Positions 8,214 to 16,515 of a stretch of DNA of 64,000 nt are shown here, piece by piece. The notes below the pieces were generated by a model. It ran no database searches, was not told the origin of the DNA, and worked only from the letters and a program-made list of their open reading frames with translations. The number at the start of each line of letters is the position of its first letter. The first letter of the stretch is position 1. A program made the position numbers and the translations under genes. Source of the stretch: AC-32 sp963821495 (GTDB lineage Bacteria; Actinomycetota; Thermoleophilia; Gaiellales; Gaiellaceae). The stretch lies in NCBI GenBank assembly GCA_963821495.1, contig CAWGEA010000001.1, positions 521,311 to 585,310 on the forward strand, given 5' to 3'.

Positions 8214-10118
8214 GTGTCACGCAGGCGGCGCCAGCAGCGGCTCGAGCGCGTGCTCGGTACACCGGCGCTCTTCTCGACCGCGTACGGCAACGTCGGCTCG
8301 TCGATCTACTACGCGCTCGGCGTCACCGCCGCCTTCGCGCTGGGCCTCACGCCGCTCGTCTTCCTGATCGCCGGCGTCTTCTTCAGCCTGACCGCGCTCA
8401 CCTACGCCGAGGGGACCGTTCGCTACCCGGAGGCCGGCGGCTCCTCGAGCTTCGCGCGCCACGCCTTCAACGAGCTGGCGTCGTTCGGGGCCGCCTGGGC
8501 GCAGATGCTCAACTACATCATCACGATCGCCATCTCGGCGTTCTTCGTGCCCCACTACCTCTCGATCTTCTGGGGCCCGCTGAAGCAGAACCCGTGGGAC
8601 ATCATCGGCGGCTCGGCGGTGATCGTCGTGCTCGTATCGCTGAACATCGTCGGGATCCAGGAGTCGGCGCGGCTGAACATCTTCCTCGCGCTGATCGACT
8701 TCGCGACGCAGCTCCTGCTGGTGATGCTGGGCTTCGCGCTCATCTTCAGCCCCGAGACGCTGACCTCGAACGTGCACTGGGGCACCGCCCCGACGTGGTC
8801 GCAGTTCCTCCTCGCGATCCCGATCGGGATGATCGCCTACACGGGGATCGAGACCGTCTCGAACCTGGCCGAGGAGACACGCGACCCCGTGCGGGCGATC
8901 CCCCGCTCGATCGGCCTCGTGGCGGTGGCCGTCTACGTGATCTACTTCACGCTGCCGCTGATCGCCCTCTCGGCCCTGCCGGTCGAGCGCAGCGTCGCCA
9001 CCCACGGCAAGCTGACCACGCTGCTGGCCCTTCCGCCCGAGGACGGCGGCTTCCAGAACGATCCGGTGCTCGGCCTCGTCGAGAACCTCGGCATCCACGG
9101 GACGACGCTCGACGTGCTCAAGGTCTACGTCGGCATCCTCGCCGCGACGATCCTCTTCATCGCCACGAACGCGGGGATCATCGGCGCCTCCCGAATCACC
9201 TACTCGATGGCGAGCTACCGGCAGCTGCCGGAAGTCTTCCGGCGCCTGCACCCGAAGTTCAAGACCCCGTGGCTGTCGCTGATCGTCTTCGCCGGCTTCG
9301 TCTCGATCCTCGTCCTGCTGCCGGGCAAGACGAGCTTCCTCGGGACGATGTACTCCTTCGGCGCGATGCTCTCGTTCACCGTCGCCCACGCGGCGGTGGT
9401 GCAGCTGCGACGGCGCTACCCGGACGAGGAGCTCGCCTTCCGCGCGCGGCCCAACCTGCGCATCGGCGGCGTCGACTGGCCGCTGTTCGCCGTCTTCGGC
9501 GGCCTTGCCACGGCCGCGATCTGGTTCGTCGTCGTCGTGCAGAGCCCCGGCACGCGCTACGCCGGCCTCGGCTGGCTCGCCCTCGGCTTCGGCCTCTACG
9601 CCTTCTACCGGCTCCGCGTCGTCAAGGCGCCCCTGACCGAGACGCTGCGGGCGCCGGTCGTGATCGGGCCGGCGATCGCGCTCGAGTACCGCAACGTGCT
9701 CGTCCCCGTCGTGTGGCAGCGCGAGTCGGAAGCCGCCGTCGACCTCGCGTGCCGCCTCGCGGCCGAGCGCGGCGGCTCGATCGTGGCGCTGACCGTGATC
9801 GAGATCCCGCTGGAGCTGCCGCTCGACGCACCGCTCGACGACAAGACGCTGCACCACGCGGACGACCTGCTCGACGAGGCGCGGGCGATCGGCGACGCGT
9901 ACGGCGTGGACGTGGTCGGTCGGCTCGTGCGGGCCCGTCGCGCGGGTCGAGCGATCGTGGACGAGGCGGCGCGCCGCAACAGCGAGATCATCGTCATGGG
10001 CGCGCCGCGGCGGGACGCGCAGCGGCCACGCGGGCGGATCTTCGGCGGGACGGTCGACTTCGTGCTCAAGAACGCGCCGTGCCGGGTGATGGTCGCGGCC
10101 GCGCCGCGCGCGGCATGA
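8214..10118 (+). CDS. APC-superfamily permease with C-terminal universal stress (Usp) domain
   Basis: The 634-residue protein has about 12 transmembrane segments of the APC fold (residues 25-465), beginning with GTPALFSTAYGNVGSSIYYALG in TM1 and EGTVRYPEAGGSSSFARHAFNE after TM2. A cytosolic Usp-like domain (about 485-630) ends in FGGTVDFVLKNAPCRVMVAA. It is a paralogue of the gene at 10298. Such APC-Usp proteins are usually called amino acid permeases. The K+ importer KimA has a related plan, and two TrkA-type proteins follow closely, so ion transport is a real alternative. GTG start, 25 bases after hppA. Confidence 0.8.
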   Translation: MSRRRRQQRLERVLGTPALFSTAYGNVGSSIYYALGVTAAFALGLTPLVFLIAGVFFSLTALTYAEGTVRYPEAGGSSSFARHAFNELASFGAAWAQMLNYIITIAISAFFVPHYLSIFWGPLKQNPWDIIGGSAVIVVLVSLNIVGIQESARLNIFLALIDFATQLLLVMLGFALIFSPETLTSNVHWGTAPTWSQFLLAIPIGMIAYTGIETVSNLAEETRDPVRAIPRSIGLVAVAVYVIYFTLPLIALSALPVERSVATHGKLTTLLALPPEDGGFQNDPVLGLVENLGIHGTTLDVLKVYVGILAATILFIATNAGIIGASRITYSMASYRQLPEVFRRLHPKFKTPWLSLIVFAGFVSILVLLPGKTSFLGTMYSFGAMLSFTVAHAAVVQLRRRYPDEELAFRARPNLRIGGVDWPLFAVFGGLATAAIWFVVVVQSPGTRYAGLGWLALGFGLYAFYRLRVVKAPLTETLRAPVVIGPAIALEYRNVLVPVVWQRESEAAVDLACRLAAERGGSIVALTVIEIPLELPLDAPLDDKTLHHADDLLDEARAIGDAYGVDVVGRLVRARRAGRAIVDEAARRNSEIIVMGAPRRDAQRPRGRIFGGTVDFVLKNAPCRVMVAAAPRAA

Positions 10119-10288
10119 AAGGCGCCTACCGCTCCGCGACCGCCATCTTCGGCCTGATCGCGATCGGCCTGGGAGTCGCGATCGTCGTCCAGACGGCCCG
10201 CCACGGCGGTGGCTTCGGCTACGCGATCGGCGTCCTCTTCGCGGCGCTCGGCGCCGGCCGCCTGTATCTGCTCGGGCGCCAGAAGTAA
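10115..10288 (+). CDS. Small two-helix membrane protein
   Basis: This 57-residue protein starts at an ATG overlapping the permease stop (ATGA, 10115-10118), so it is probably translated by coupling. Two hydrophobic stretches (SATAIFGLIAIGLGVAIVV and YAIGVLFAALGAGRLYLL) separated by a short HGGGFG turn suggest a hairpin in the membrane. I do not recognise a named family. Its position between two APC-Usp permeases suggests a role with them. Confidence 0.65.
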   Translation: MKGAYRSATAIFGLIAIGLGVAIVVQTARHGGGFGYAIGVLFAALGAGRLYLLGRQK

Positions 10289-10297
10289 CCTCTCGCC

Positions 10298-12199
10298 GTG
10301 GCGAGGAAGATCACGGGTCTGCAGCGCGTCCTCGATGCGCCCGCGCTGTTCTCGGTCGCCTACGGCGAGGTCGCCTCGTCGATCTACATCGCCCTCGGGA
10401 TCATCGCCTTGCACGCGCTCGGCCTCACGCCGGAGGTGCTCGCGTTCGTCGGCGCGCTCTTCGTCGTCGTCGCGCTCTCGTACGCCGAGGGCACGACCGC
10501 GATCCCGGAGACCGGCGGCGCCGCGACGTTCGTTCGCCGCGCGTTCAACGACCTCGCCGGCTTCCTGACCGGCTGGGCGCTCTTCCTCGACTACCTGATC
10601 GTGATCGCGCTCTCCGCGCTCTTCCTGCCGCACTACCTCGGCGCTGCGCTGCGCTGGCAGTCGCTGGAGCACAACCCGTGGGACGTGATCGTGGGCGTGG
10701 GCGTCGTGTTCGGGATCGCAGCCCTGCGACTCGTTCGGCGCTCGTCCTTCTACAGCTACGGGATCGTCGTCGCGATGCTCGACCTGGTGACGCAGCTGCT
10801 GCTGGTCGTGCTCGGCTTCGCGTTTCTCTTCTCGGGCGACACGCTCACCCGCGGCGTCTCGATCGGCTCGCATCCGAACTGGCACCAGATCGTGTTCGCG
10901 CTCCCGCTCGCGATGCTCGCCTACACCGGGCTCGAGACGGTTGCCAACCTCGCCGAGGAGACGCGGGAGCCGGGTCGCGACCTGCCCCGCAGCCTCTTCT
11001 CAGGGATCGGGCTGGTCGTCCTGATCTACGTCGCGATCGCCCTCGTCGCGCTGAGCGCCTTCCCCGCGCAGGGCGGCACGACGGCGCTGGGGACTGACTG
11101 GCTGCGCGCCCCGCTGATGGGGATCGTCGACGCGCTGAGCGGCCCGCTGCCCGACTCGCTCGCCTCGGTGCTGCGCGTTTACGTCGGCCTGACGGGCGCG
11201 GTGATCCTGCTGGTCGCGGTCACGACCTCCATCTCCGGCTTCACGCGCCTGGCCCATTCGCTCGGCGAGCACGGCCAGCTGCCGCGGGCGTTCGGGCGGC
11301 TGAACCGGCGCACGCTCGTCTCGCCGGAGGCGATCGTCGCGGCGGCCCTCACGTCGACCGTCCTCATCATCGGCACGTCGTTCGTGAAGGACGACGTCGC
11401 GTTTCTCGCGAGCCTCTTCAGCTTCGGCGTGCTCGCGGCTTTCACGGCCGCGCAACTTGCGGTCATCAGGCTGCGCTTCAGCGAGCCCGAGCTGCCGCGG
11501 CCGTTCCGGACCCCTGTGAACGTCCGTGTGCGCGGCGTCGAGGTGCCCGTGCCGGCGATCGTCGGCGCCGTCCTCACGTTCGCGATCTGGATCGCCGCTC
11601 TCGGCACCCACCCGGGTGCGCGCTACGGCGGCCCCGCCTGGCTGGCGGCCGGGGTCGTCGTCTACGCCGTCGTCCGTCACGGCCGCGGCGAGGGGCTGCT
11701 CGAGCACGTCAAAGCGCCGCCGGTGGAGCTCCCGGAGAGCAAGTTCACGAGCATCCTCGTGCCGATGAAGCTCGGTGCGATCGGCGAGGAGATGATCGCC
11801 ACCGCCGTCAAGCTCGCCGAGGACCACCACGCGCTGGTCGAGGCGCTGTATGTGATCCGCGTGCCGCTCGACCAGCCGCTCGAGGCCGCGCTCGACGAGC
11901 AGGAGGAGGCGGCCGCCGCTTCGCTCGCCGAGGCACGGATCCTCGGCGCCGACCGCGGTGTCGACGTGCACGTCGAGACGATCCGCGCCCGCTCGATCGG
12001 CGACGCGATCGTCTCGGAGGCCACGCGCCGGGGCAACGACCTGATCGTCGTCGGCTCGGCGCCGCGCTGGCGGCGACAGTCGCGCTTCTTCTCGCCGACG
12101 GTCGAGTTCGTCCTGCGCAAGGCACCGTGTGAAGTGCTCGTCGTTGCCTTCCCGGAAGGCGTGATGGAGGAGGACGGCGCGGACGGGGCACTGAGCTAA
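10298..12199 (+). CDS. APC-superfamily permease with C-terminal Usp domain (second copy)
   Basis: The 633-residue paralogue of the 8214 gene keeps the same plan: LDAPALFSVAYGEVASSIYIALG in TM1, EGTTAIPETGGAATFVRRAFND after TM2, TGLETVANLAEETREPGRDLPRS in the middle, and a Usp domain from about residue 485 (FTSILVPMKLGAIGEEMIATAV) ending FVLRKAPCEVLVVAF. GTG start nine bases after the small membrane protein and nine bases before the first TrkA-type gene, so all are likely one transcript. Substrate is not readable; K+ or amino acids are both plausible. Confidence 0.8.
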   Translation: MARKITGLQRVLDAPALFSVAYGEVASSIYIALGIIALHALGLTPEVLAFVGALFVVVALSYAEGTTAIPETGGAATFVRRAFNDLAGFLTGWALFLDYLIVIALSALFLPHYLGAALRWQSLEHNPWDVIVGVGVVFGIAALRLVRRSSFYSYGIVVAMLDLVTQLLLVVLGFAFLFSGDTLTRGVSIGSHPNWHQIVFALPLAMLAYTGLETVANLAEETREPGRDLPRSLFSGIGLVVLIYVAIALVALSAFPAQGGTTALGTDWLRAPLMGIVDALSGPLPDSLASVLRVYVGLTGAVILLVAVTTSISGFTRLAHSLGEHGQLPRAFGRLNRRTLVSPEAIVAAALTSTVLIIGTSFVKDDVAFLASLFSFGVLAAFTAAQLAVIRLRFSEPELPRPFRTPVNVRVRGVEVPVPAIVGAVLTFAIWIAALGTHPGARYGGPAWLAAGVVVYAVVRHGRGEGLLEHVKAPPVELPESKFTSILVPMKLGAIGEEMIATAVKLAEDHHALVEALYVIRVPLDQPLEAALDEQEEAAAASLAEARILGADRGVDVHVETIRARSIGDAIVSEATRRGNDLIVVGSAPRWRRQSRFFSPTVEFVLRKAPCEVLVVAFPEGVMEEDGADGALS

Positions 12200-12208
12200 G
12201 GTGAGGAC

Positions 12209-12640
12209 ATGAAAGCGCTGGTAATCGGATGCGGCCGCGTCGGCTCCAACATCGCTCTTCAGCTCGACCGCGAGGGGTGGGAGGTGACCGCCGTGGACGA
12301 GAAGGAAGAGGCGCTCGGCCGGCTCGGCGAGCACTGGGCCGGCGGCTTCGTGCTCGGCCACGGAATGGACATCCAGGTGCTCCGCCAGGCCGGCATCGAG
12401 GACGCCGACGCCGTCGTGGTCGCGACCGACGGGGACAACACGAACATCGTCATCGGCCAGGTCGCTCAGGAGCGGTTCGACAACCAGTGCGTGGTCGTGC
12501 GCGTGCTCGACCCCGCGCGCGCCGAGTTCTACCGCAAGCGCGGCCTGCGCACGATCTGCCCGACCTCGGTGGCGATCGACGTCCTGCTCGACTCGGTGCG
12601 CGCCTGCGAGGTGCGTCCCGCGGAGCCCGCCGCCAGCTGA
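12209..12640 (+). CDS. TrkA-N domain protein (RCK-type regulator), first of two
   Basis: This 143-residue protein is a single Rossmann domain with the nucleotide-binding motif VIGCGRVGSN at residues 4-13 and an acidic residue at the end of strand 2 (VDEKEEAL). This is the TrkA-N/RCK fold that binds NAD(H) or ATP and gates K+ transporters. It lacks a TrkA-C domain, which the next gene has. ATG start is supported by AAGGTGAGG upstream, and the stop overlaps the next start by one base. Confidence 0.85.
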   Translation: MKALVIGCGRVGSNIALQLDREGWEVTAVDEKEEALGRLGEHWAGGFVLGHGMDIQVLRQAGIEDADAVVVATDGDNTNIVIGQVAQERFDNQCVVVRVLDPARAEFYRKRGLRTICPTSVAIDVLLDSVRACEVRPAEPAAS

Positions 12641-13305
12641 TGTACATCCTGATCGCAGGCGGCGGCAAGGTCGGCGCGAACCTCGCGCGCGTCCTGCTCG
12701 GCGACGGCAAGCACGAGGTGACGCTGATCGAGCAGCAGCACGGCCGCTTCGAGCGGCTCGAGCACGAGTTCGAGCACCAGGTGCTGCTCGGCGACGCGAC
12801 CGAGATCTACGTGCTCGAGCGGGCCGGGATCGCCCGGCCGCCCGACATCGTCGCGGCGCTGACCGGCGACGACGAGGACAACCTGATCATCTGCCAGCTC
12901 GCCAAGGAGAAGTACGGCGTCCAGAAGGTGATCGCGCGCGTGAACGATCCGCGCAACCAGGCGCACTTCGACCTGCTGGGGATCTCGCCGACGGTCTCGG
13001 CGACTCGCGGGCTGATGGCCCTGATCGAGCACGAGGTGCCCGAGCACGACCTCGTCCACCTGCTCGAGCTGCGCAAGGAGAACCTCGAGATCGTCGAGGT
13101 GCAGATCGACGAGCGCGCCCCGGCGGCCGGCAAGCGCGTCGAGAAGCTCGACCTGCCCGAGGGCTCGCGCCTGATCTCGATCATGCGCAACGGTCGCTCC
13201 GAGATCGCCGTCGGCTCGACCGAGCTCCAGCCGGGCGACCAGGTGCTGGCGATCCTGCAGCCGGGCAGGGAAGACGAGTTGCGGAGGGTTCTGCTCAAGA
13301 GCTGA
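12640..13305 (+). CDS. TrkA family protein with TrkA-N and TrkA-C domains
   Basis: The 221-residue protein starts at an ATG sharing one base with the upstream TGA (TGATG at 12638-12642). Residues 1-130 form the Rossmann domain (ILIAGGGKVGANLARVLL) and residues 140-221 a TrkA-C ligand-binding domain (EIVEVQIDERAPAAGKRV ... LQPGDQVLAILQPG). Together with the preceding TrkA-N protein it should form an RCK assembly controlling cation transport. No Trk/Ktr channel gene lies in the window, and the adjacent APC-Usp proteins are candidate partners by position. Confidence 0.9.
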   Translation: MYILIAGGGKVGANLARVLLGDGKHEVTLIEQQHGRFERLEHEFEHQVLLGDATEIYVLERAGIARPPDIVAALTGDDEDNLIICQLAKEKYGVQKVIARVNDPRNQAHFDLLGISPTVSATRGLMALIEHEVPEHDLVHLLELRKENLEIVEVQIDERAPAAGKRVEKLDLPEGSRLISIMRNGRSEIAVGSTELQPGDQVLAILQPGREDELRRVLLKS

Positions 13306-14414
13306 TGCGCAGGCTCGGGGTCATCGTCGCGCTTGCCGCGGTGGCGCTGCCTGGCGCCGCCTGCGGCCAGAGCGGCACCGCCGGCGCGCAGGCGAAGGAG
13401 CAGCTGCGCCTGCGGCCGTTCGCGTCCGGCTTCGACTCGCCTGTCTACGTGACGGCTCCACGGAGCGAGCCCGGAAAGCTGTACGTCGTCGAGCAGCCCG
13501 GCGTGATCCGCGTGCTCGTGAACGGCCAGCTGCGTGCGAAGCCGTTCCTCGACATCCGCAGCCGCGTGCGGAGCGGCGGCGAGCAGGGCCTGCTCTCGGT
13601 CGCGTTCCATCCGCGCTACGCGAAGAACCACCGCTTCTTCGTCTACTTCAACGACCGCAGCGGCGACGTTCGCGTCTACGAGTTTCGCTCGAACGGGACG
13701 GTCGGACTGCCCGCCACGGGGAAGTCGCTCCTCCGCGTGAACCACCGCGAGTTCAGCAACCACAACGGCGGCCAGCTGCAGTTCGGGCCGAACGGGCGCC
13801 TGTACGCGGGCACCGGTGACGGCGGCTCGGGCGGCGACCCGCACAACCATGCCCAGAACCTCGGCTCACGCCTTGGGAAGCTGCTGCGTCTGAACGTCGA
13901 CAGGCGCAGCGCGCGCTGGCAGGTCGCCGGCTACGGGCTCCGGAACCCCTGGCGCTTCTCGTGGGACCGCCTGACGCGCGACCTCTACATCGGCGACGTC
14001 GGTCAGAACACGTGGGAGGAGGTCGACGTCCGCACGCCGCGCCAGCAGCGCGCGCTGAACAACTACGGCTGGCGCGTCTGGGAAGGGCGCTCCCGCTACA
14101 CCTCGGGGCAGCAGGTCAGCCGGCGCGGGACGCTCGTCTTCCCGATCGTCGTGTACAGCCACTCGCAGGGCTGCTCGATCACCGGCGGCTATGTCTACCG
14201 CGGCAAGGCGATTCCGTCCTTCCGCGGTCGCTACATCTACGGCGACTACTGCGAGGGCACGATCTGGAGCCTGCGCTCGAGTGGCGGCAAGCTGCGCTCC
14301 GGCCCGCGCCGCGAGCCGTTCAGGGTCCCGAACCTCTCCTCGTTCGGCGAGGATTCGGCGGGCGAGATCTACGCGACCTCGCTCGACGGCACGGTCTACA
14401 AGCTCAGCCCGTAG
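13305..14414 (+). CDS. PQQ-dependent sugar dehydrogenase family lipoprotein
   Basis: This 369-residue protein belongs to the soluble glucose/sorbosone dehydrogenase (GSDH, six-bladed propeller) family. Recognisable parts are GEQGLLSVAFHPRYAKNHRFFVYF, the metal and cofactor region HNGGQLQFGPNGRLYAGTGDGGSGGDP, and GLRNPWRFSWDRLTRDLYIGDVGQNTWEE. The N-terminal hydrophobic stretch ending PGAAC suggests an exported lipoprotein. Such enzymes oxidise sugars outside the membrane with PQQ, but many homologues have unknown substrates. The ATG overlaps the TrkA stop by one base. Confidence 0.85.
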   Translation: MRRLGVIVALAAVALPGAACGQSGTAGAQAKEQLRLRPFASGFDSPVYVTAPRSEPGKLYVVEQPGVIRVLVNGQLRAKPFLDIRSRVRSGGEQGLLSVAFHPRYAKNHRFFVYFNDRSGDVRVYEFRSNGTVGLPATGKSLLRVNHREFSNHNGGQLQFGPNGRLYAGTGDGGSGGDPHNHAQNLGSRLGKLLRLNVDRRSARWQVAGYGLRNPWRFSWDRLTRDLYIGDVGQNTWEEVDVRTPRQQRALNNYGWRVWEGRSRYTSGQQVSRRGTLVFPIVVYSHSQGCSITGGYVYRGKAIPSFRGRYIYGDYCEGTIWSLRSSGGKLRSGPRREPFRVPNLSSFGEDSAGEIYATSLDGTVYKLSP

Positions 14415-14455
14415 AGCGGCCCGCCGCACCTGCGGGCTCTGCCCGCTCGCCCGGC

Positions 14456-14680
14456 TCAACCGGTTCGGCGGCGACGAACCTGTGGCCCTTGTTGGCCGAG
14501 CGCAGCGTACGCGAGCGCCTGCAGCGACTCGTTCAACGATCGCAGCTCCTGCGCCAGTGCGAGGAAGCCCTCGGTGTTGTCGAGCCGGCGGTTCAGCTGC
14601 TGGAGCTCGCCGCGGAGGGCGTCGAGCCGCTCGAGCACGGCGTCGAACTGCCGGTCGTCGAAGGCCTTGCCGTCAGCCAC
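14456..14680 (-). CDS. Small coiled-coil protein
   Basis: This 74-residue protein is dominated by a heptad-rich stretch (FDAVLERLDALRGELQQLNRRLDNTEGFLALAQELRSLNESLQAL) and ends in a basic QVRRRRTG tail. The GTG start overlaps the end of the VanZ-like gene by eight bases, which supports translation by coupling. No named family is recognised. Confidence 0.5.
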   Translation of the reverse strand: MADGKAFDDRQFDAVLERLDALRGELQQLNRRLDNTEGFLALAQELRSLNESLQALAYAALGQQGPQVRRRRTG

Positions 14681-15044
14681 GCTGCGATTGTACGGATGCC
14701 CAGCGCCACCTCGCCGCGTGCAGCAGGAGCAGGCCGAGCGCTAGGCCGGCCGCGTCCATCGAGACGTCGAACGGCGACGCGTGGCGGCCCTTCACGAACG
14801 CCTGGTGCACCTCGTCGGTGACCGCGTAGGCGAGCCCGAGCAGGAAGGCCGGCAGCTCCCGTCCGAGGGCGCGGTAGAGCAGCAGCGCGAGCACGGCGTA
14901 CTCGCTCGCGTGAGCGCACTTGCGCAGCACGACGTCCCAGCCGCCGAGGCCTGTGCCGAGGTCCGGCACGGCCGAGAGGGCGAAGATCACCGCCGCCCAG
15001 AGGACGACCGGAGCCCAGAGCCAGAACGCGCGTTGGAGCGGCAC
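14673..15044 (-). CDS. VanZ-like family membrane protein
   Basis: About 123 residues with four hydrophobic segments. The VanZ-type pattern is present: FALSAVPDLGTG after TM1, LRKCAHASEYAVLALLLYRAL, then DEVHQAFVKGRHASPFDVSMDAAGLALGLLLL. I chose the GTG at 15044 because the frame upstream runs back through the cobalamin riboswitch of the opposite strand and is not protein-like. VanZ relatives sit in the membrane; one confers low teicoplanin resistance, but most have no known role. Confidence 0.75.
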   Translation of the reverse strand: MPLQRAFWLWAPVVLWAAVIFALSAVPDLGTGLGGWDVVLRKCAHASEYAVLALLLYRALGRELPAFLLGLAYAVTDEVHQAFVKGRHASPFDVSMDAAGLALGLLLLHAARWRWASVQSQRG

Positions 15045-15054
15045 GACACCAATG

Positions 15055-15218
15055 GTAGGCTCCGGCGCGAAAGGCGAGCGGTGAGGGAACCCGGTGCGAG
15101 TCCGGGACGGTCCCGCCGCTGTGAGGGGAGACGACGCTCCCGCGCCGAAGTGCCACTGGCCCGCAGGGCCGGGAAGGCGGTGCCGGAGGGAGCCCCGAGT
15201 CAGAAGACCTGCCGCCCG
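15055..15218 (+). promoter_or_regulatory. Cobalamin (adenosylcobalamin) riboswitch
   Basis: The leader contains the conserved pieces of the B12 riboswitch in order: GGTGAGGGAACCCGGTGCGA with GTCCGGGACGGTCCCGC (15080-15117), GCCACTGGCCCGCAGGGCCGGGAAGGCGG (15152-15180), and the B12 box GAGTCAGAAGACCTGCCGCC (15198-15217). It lies 35 bases before a strong ribosome site and the first gene of the ECF/DUF4430 operon. By the known mechanism, binding of cobalamin should repress the operon, so the operon should be on when B12 is scarce. Confidence 0.95.
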
Positions 15219-15253
15219 CCACGAAGCCCGAACCCCTCGCGGAAGGAGGATTC

Positions 15254-15853
15254 GTGTCAAGGCGTCTCTGCACCATCGTCGCCGCCGGCGTGGCGGCGCT
15301 CCTCGTCGTCCCCGCGGCCTTCGCCCTGCGCGTGCACGTGCGCGTGGAGGGCAAGACTCGCACGATCTACGGCTCGAGCGAGCCGTCGCTCTCCGTGGGC
15401 GTCAACGCCCTCGACGCGCTCGAGTCGGCCAGCGTCGCGGGCGAGTTCTACTACCACGTGACGGCCACGTCCTTCGGGCCGTACGTCGACCAGATCGGCC
15501 GCTACGTCGCCGGCTCCTCGACGGGCTGGGTGTTCAAGGTGAACGGGGCCTCGCCGCCGGTCGGCGCGGACGCCGTGCAGCTGAAGCCGGGCGACCACGT
15601 GCTCTGGTACTGGGCGACCTTCGGCCCGAAGGGCGGGCCGCCGACGCTCTCGCTGCGCGCGGGCGCGAAGCCGAACTGCTATCGCGTGCTCGCCCAGGGC
15701 GACAACGGCAAGGGTAAGGCCGCGCGCCGCGCGCGGCTGCACGTCGACGGGCGCAACATCATTGCCCGTAGCGGCTCCGCGTGCGTCGGCCGCCACCGCG
15801 GGCTCGTGACGGCGACGCTGAAGGGCGCCGTCCGGTCGAACGCGCTGCCGTGA
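15254..15853 (+). CDS. Exported DUF4430 (transcobalamin-like C-terminal) protein
   Basis: This 199-residue protein is the first gene after the B12 riboswitch. It has a signal peptide (residues 1-24) and a DUF4430 domain (about 45-125). Diagnostic elements are the NALDALESASVAGEFYYHVTA helix-strand, FGPYVDQIGRY, GWVFKVNGASPPVGADAVQL and GDHVLWYWATFGPKGG. DUF4430 is the same fold as the beta domain of animal transcobalamin and intrinsic factor, which caps bound cobalamin. The GTG start follows GGAAGGAGGA (15241-15250). It probably acts outside the membrane in corrinoid capture; that role is inferred. Confidence 0.85.
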   Translation: MSRRLCTIVAAGVAALLVVPAAFALRVHVRVEGKTRTIYGSSEPSLSVGVNALDALESASVAGEFYYHVTATSFGPYVDQIGRYVAGSSTGWVFKVNGASPPVGADAVQLKPGDHVLWYWATFGPKGGPPTLSLRAGAKPNCYRVLAQGDNGKGKAARRARLHVDGRNIIARSGSACVGRHRGLVTATLKGAVRSNALP

Positions 15854-16515
15854 GGCTCGTCGCACTGGCGACCCTCGCGGTCGCGCTGGCCGGCTGTAGC
15901 TCCGCGTCGAGCAGCTCGGGCAGCGCGACCGTCTGGGTCACGCGCGACCGCGGCGCCGTCGTCCTCCACGCGGCAAAGGTGCCCGCGGGGACGTCGGTGA
16001 TGCAGGCGCTCGACCGCGTCGCCAAGGTGGAAACCCGCTTCGGCGGTCGCTATGTGCGCTCGGTGGACGGGGTGCGCGAGCAGGGTCGCCGGGCCTGGTT
16101 CTACTACGTGAACGGCTACCTCGCCGACCGCAGCGCGGCCGACTACCGGCTCCGCCCCGGCGATCTCGCCTGGTGGGACTATCGCCCTTGGCGCGACCCC
16201 GCCCAGAACCCGGTCGTGCTCGGAGCGTTCCCGCAGCCGTTCCTGAACGGCTACGGCGGCAGGCGCCGGCCGGCGGTCGTCGTCTCGTCCGATCCCCGGG
16301 CGCGCGCGGTCGCGCGGCGGCTGCACGCGCGGCTGCTCCCGGCGGGCACGAAGGCCGGGCCCGACGCCAACGCGCTCGTGCTCGGCGCGGGCGAGACGCG
16401 GATCACGCTGCGCGGCTCATCGCCGGGCTCGCCCGTGCGCCTCTCGTTCCGCGGCGACCCGCGGGTGCTCCTGCGGCGCTGGCCGTTCCGCTTCCGCTAC
16501 GGGGCGGGCCGGTGA
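15850..16515 (+). CDS. DUF4430 lipoprotein (second transcobalamin-like protein)
   Basis: The 221-residue protein begins at a GTG overlapping the upstream stop by four bases (GTGA). An N-terminal lipobox (ALAGC, Cys16) predicts a membrane-anchored lipoprotein. Residues about 30-115 form a DUF4430 domain (VMQALDRVAKVETRFGG, GRRAWFYYVNGYLAD, YRLRPGDLAWWDYRPW). The C-terminal 100 residues resemble a separate alpha/beta domain (VVSSDPRARAVARRLHARLLPAG). By position it is a surface cobalamin-binding partner for the ECF transporter encoded next. Family call is good; ligand is inferred. Confidence 0.8.
   Translation: MRLVALATLAVALAGCSSASSSSGSATVWVTRDRGAVVLHAAKVPAGTSVMQALDRVAKVETRFGGRYVRSVDGVREQGRRAWFYYVNGYLADRSAADYRLRPGDLAWWDYRPWRDPAQNPVVLGAFPQPFLNGYGGRRRPAVVVSSDPRARAVARRLHARLLPAGTKAGPDANALVLGAGETRITLRGSSPGSPVRLSFRGDPRVLLRRWPFRFRYGAGR

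Noticed and set aside
6902..9857. Long minus-strand open frames opposite the pyrophosphatase and first permease
   Set aside because: They are dominated by R, D and E repeats typical of mirror frames; the + strand products are conserved membrane proteins.
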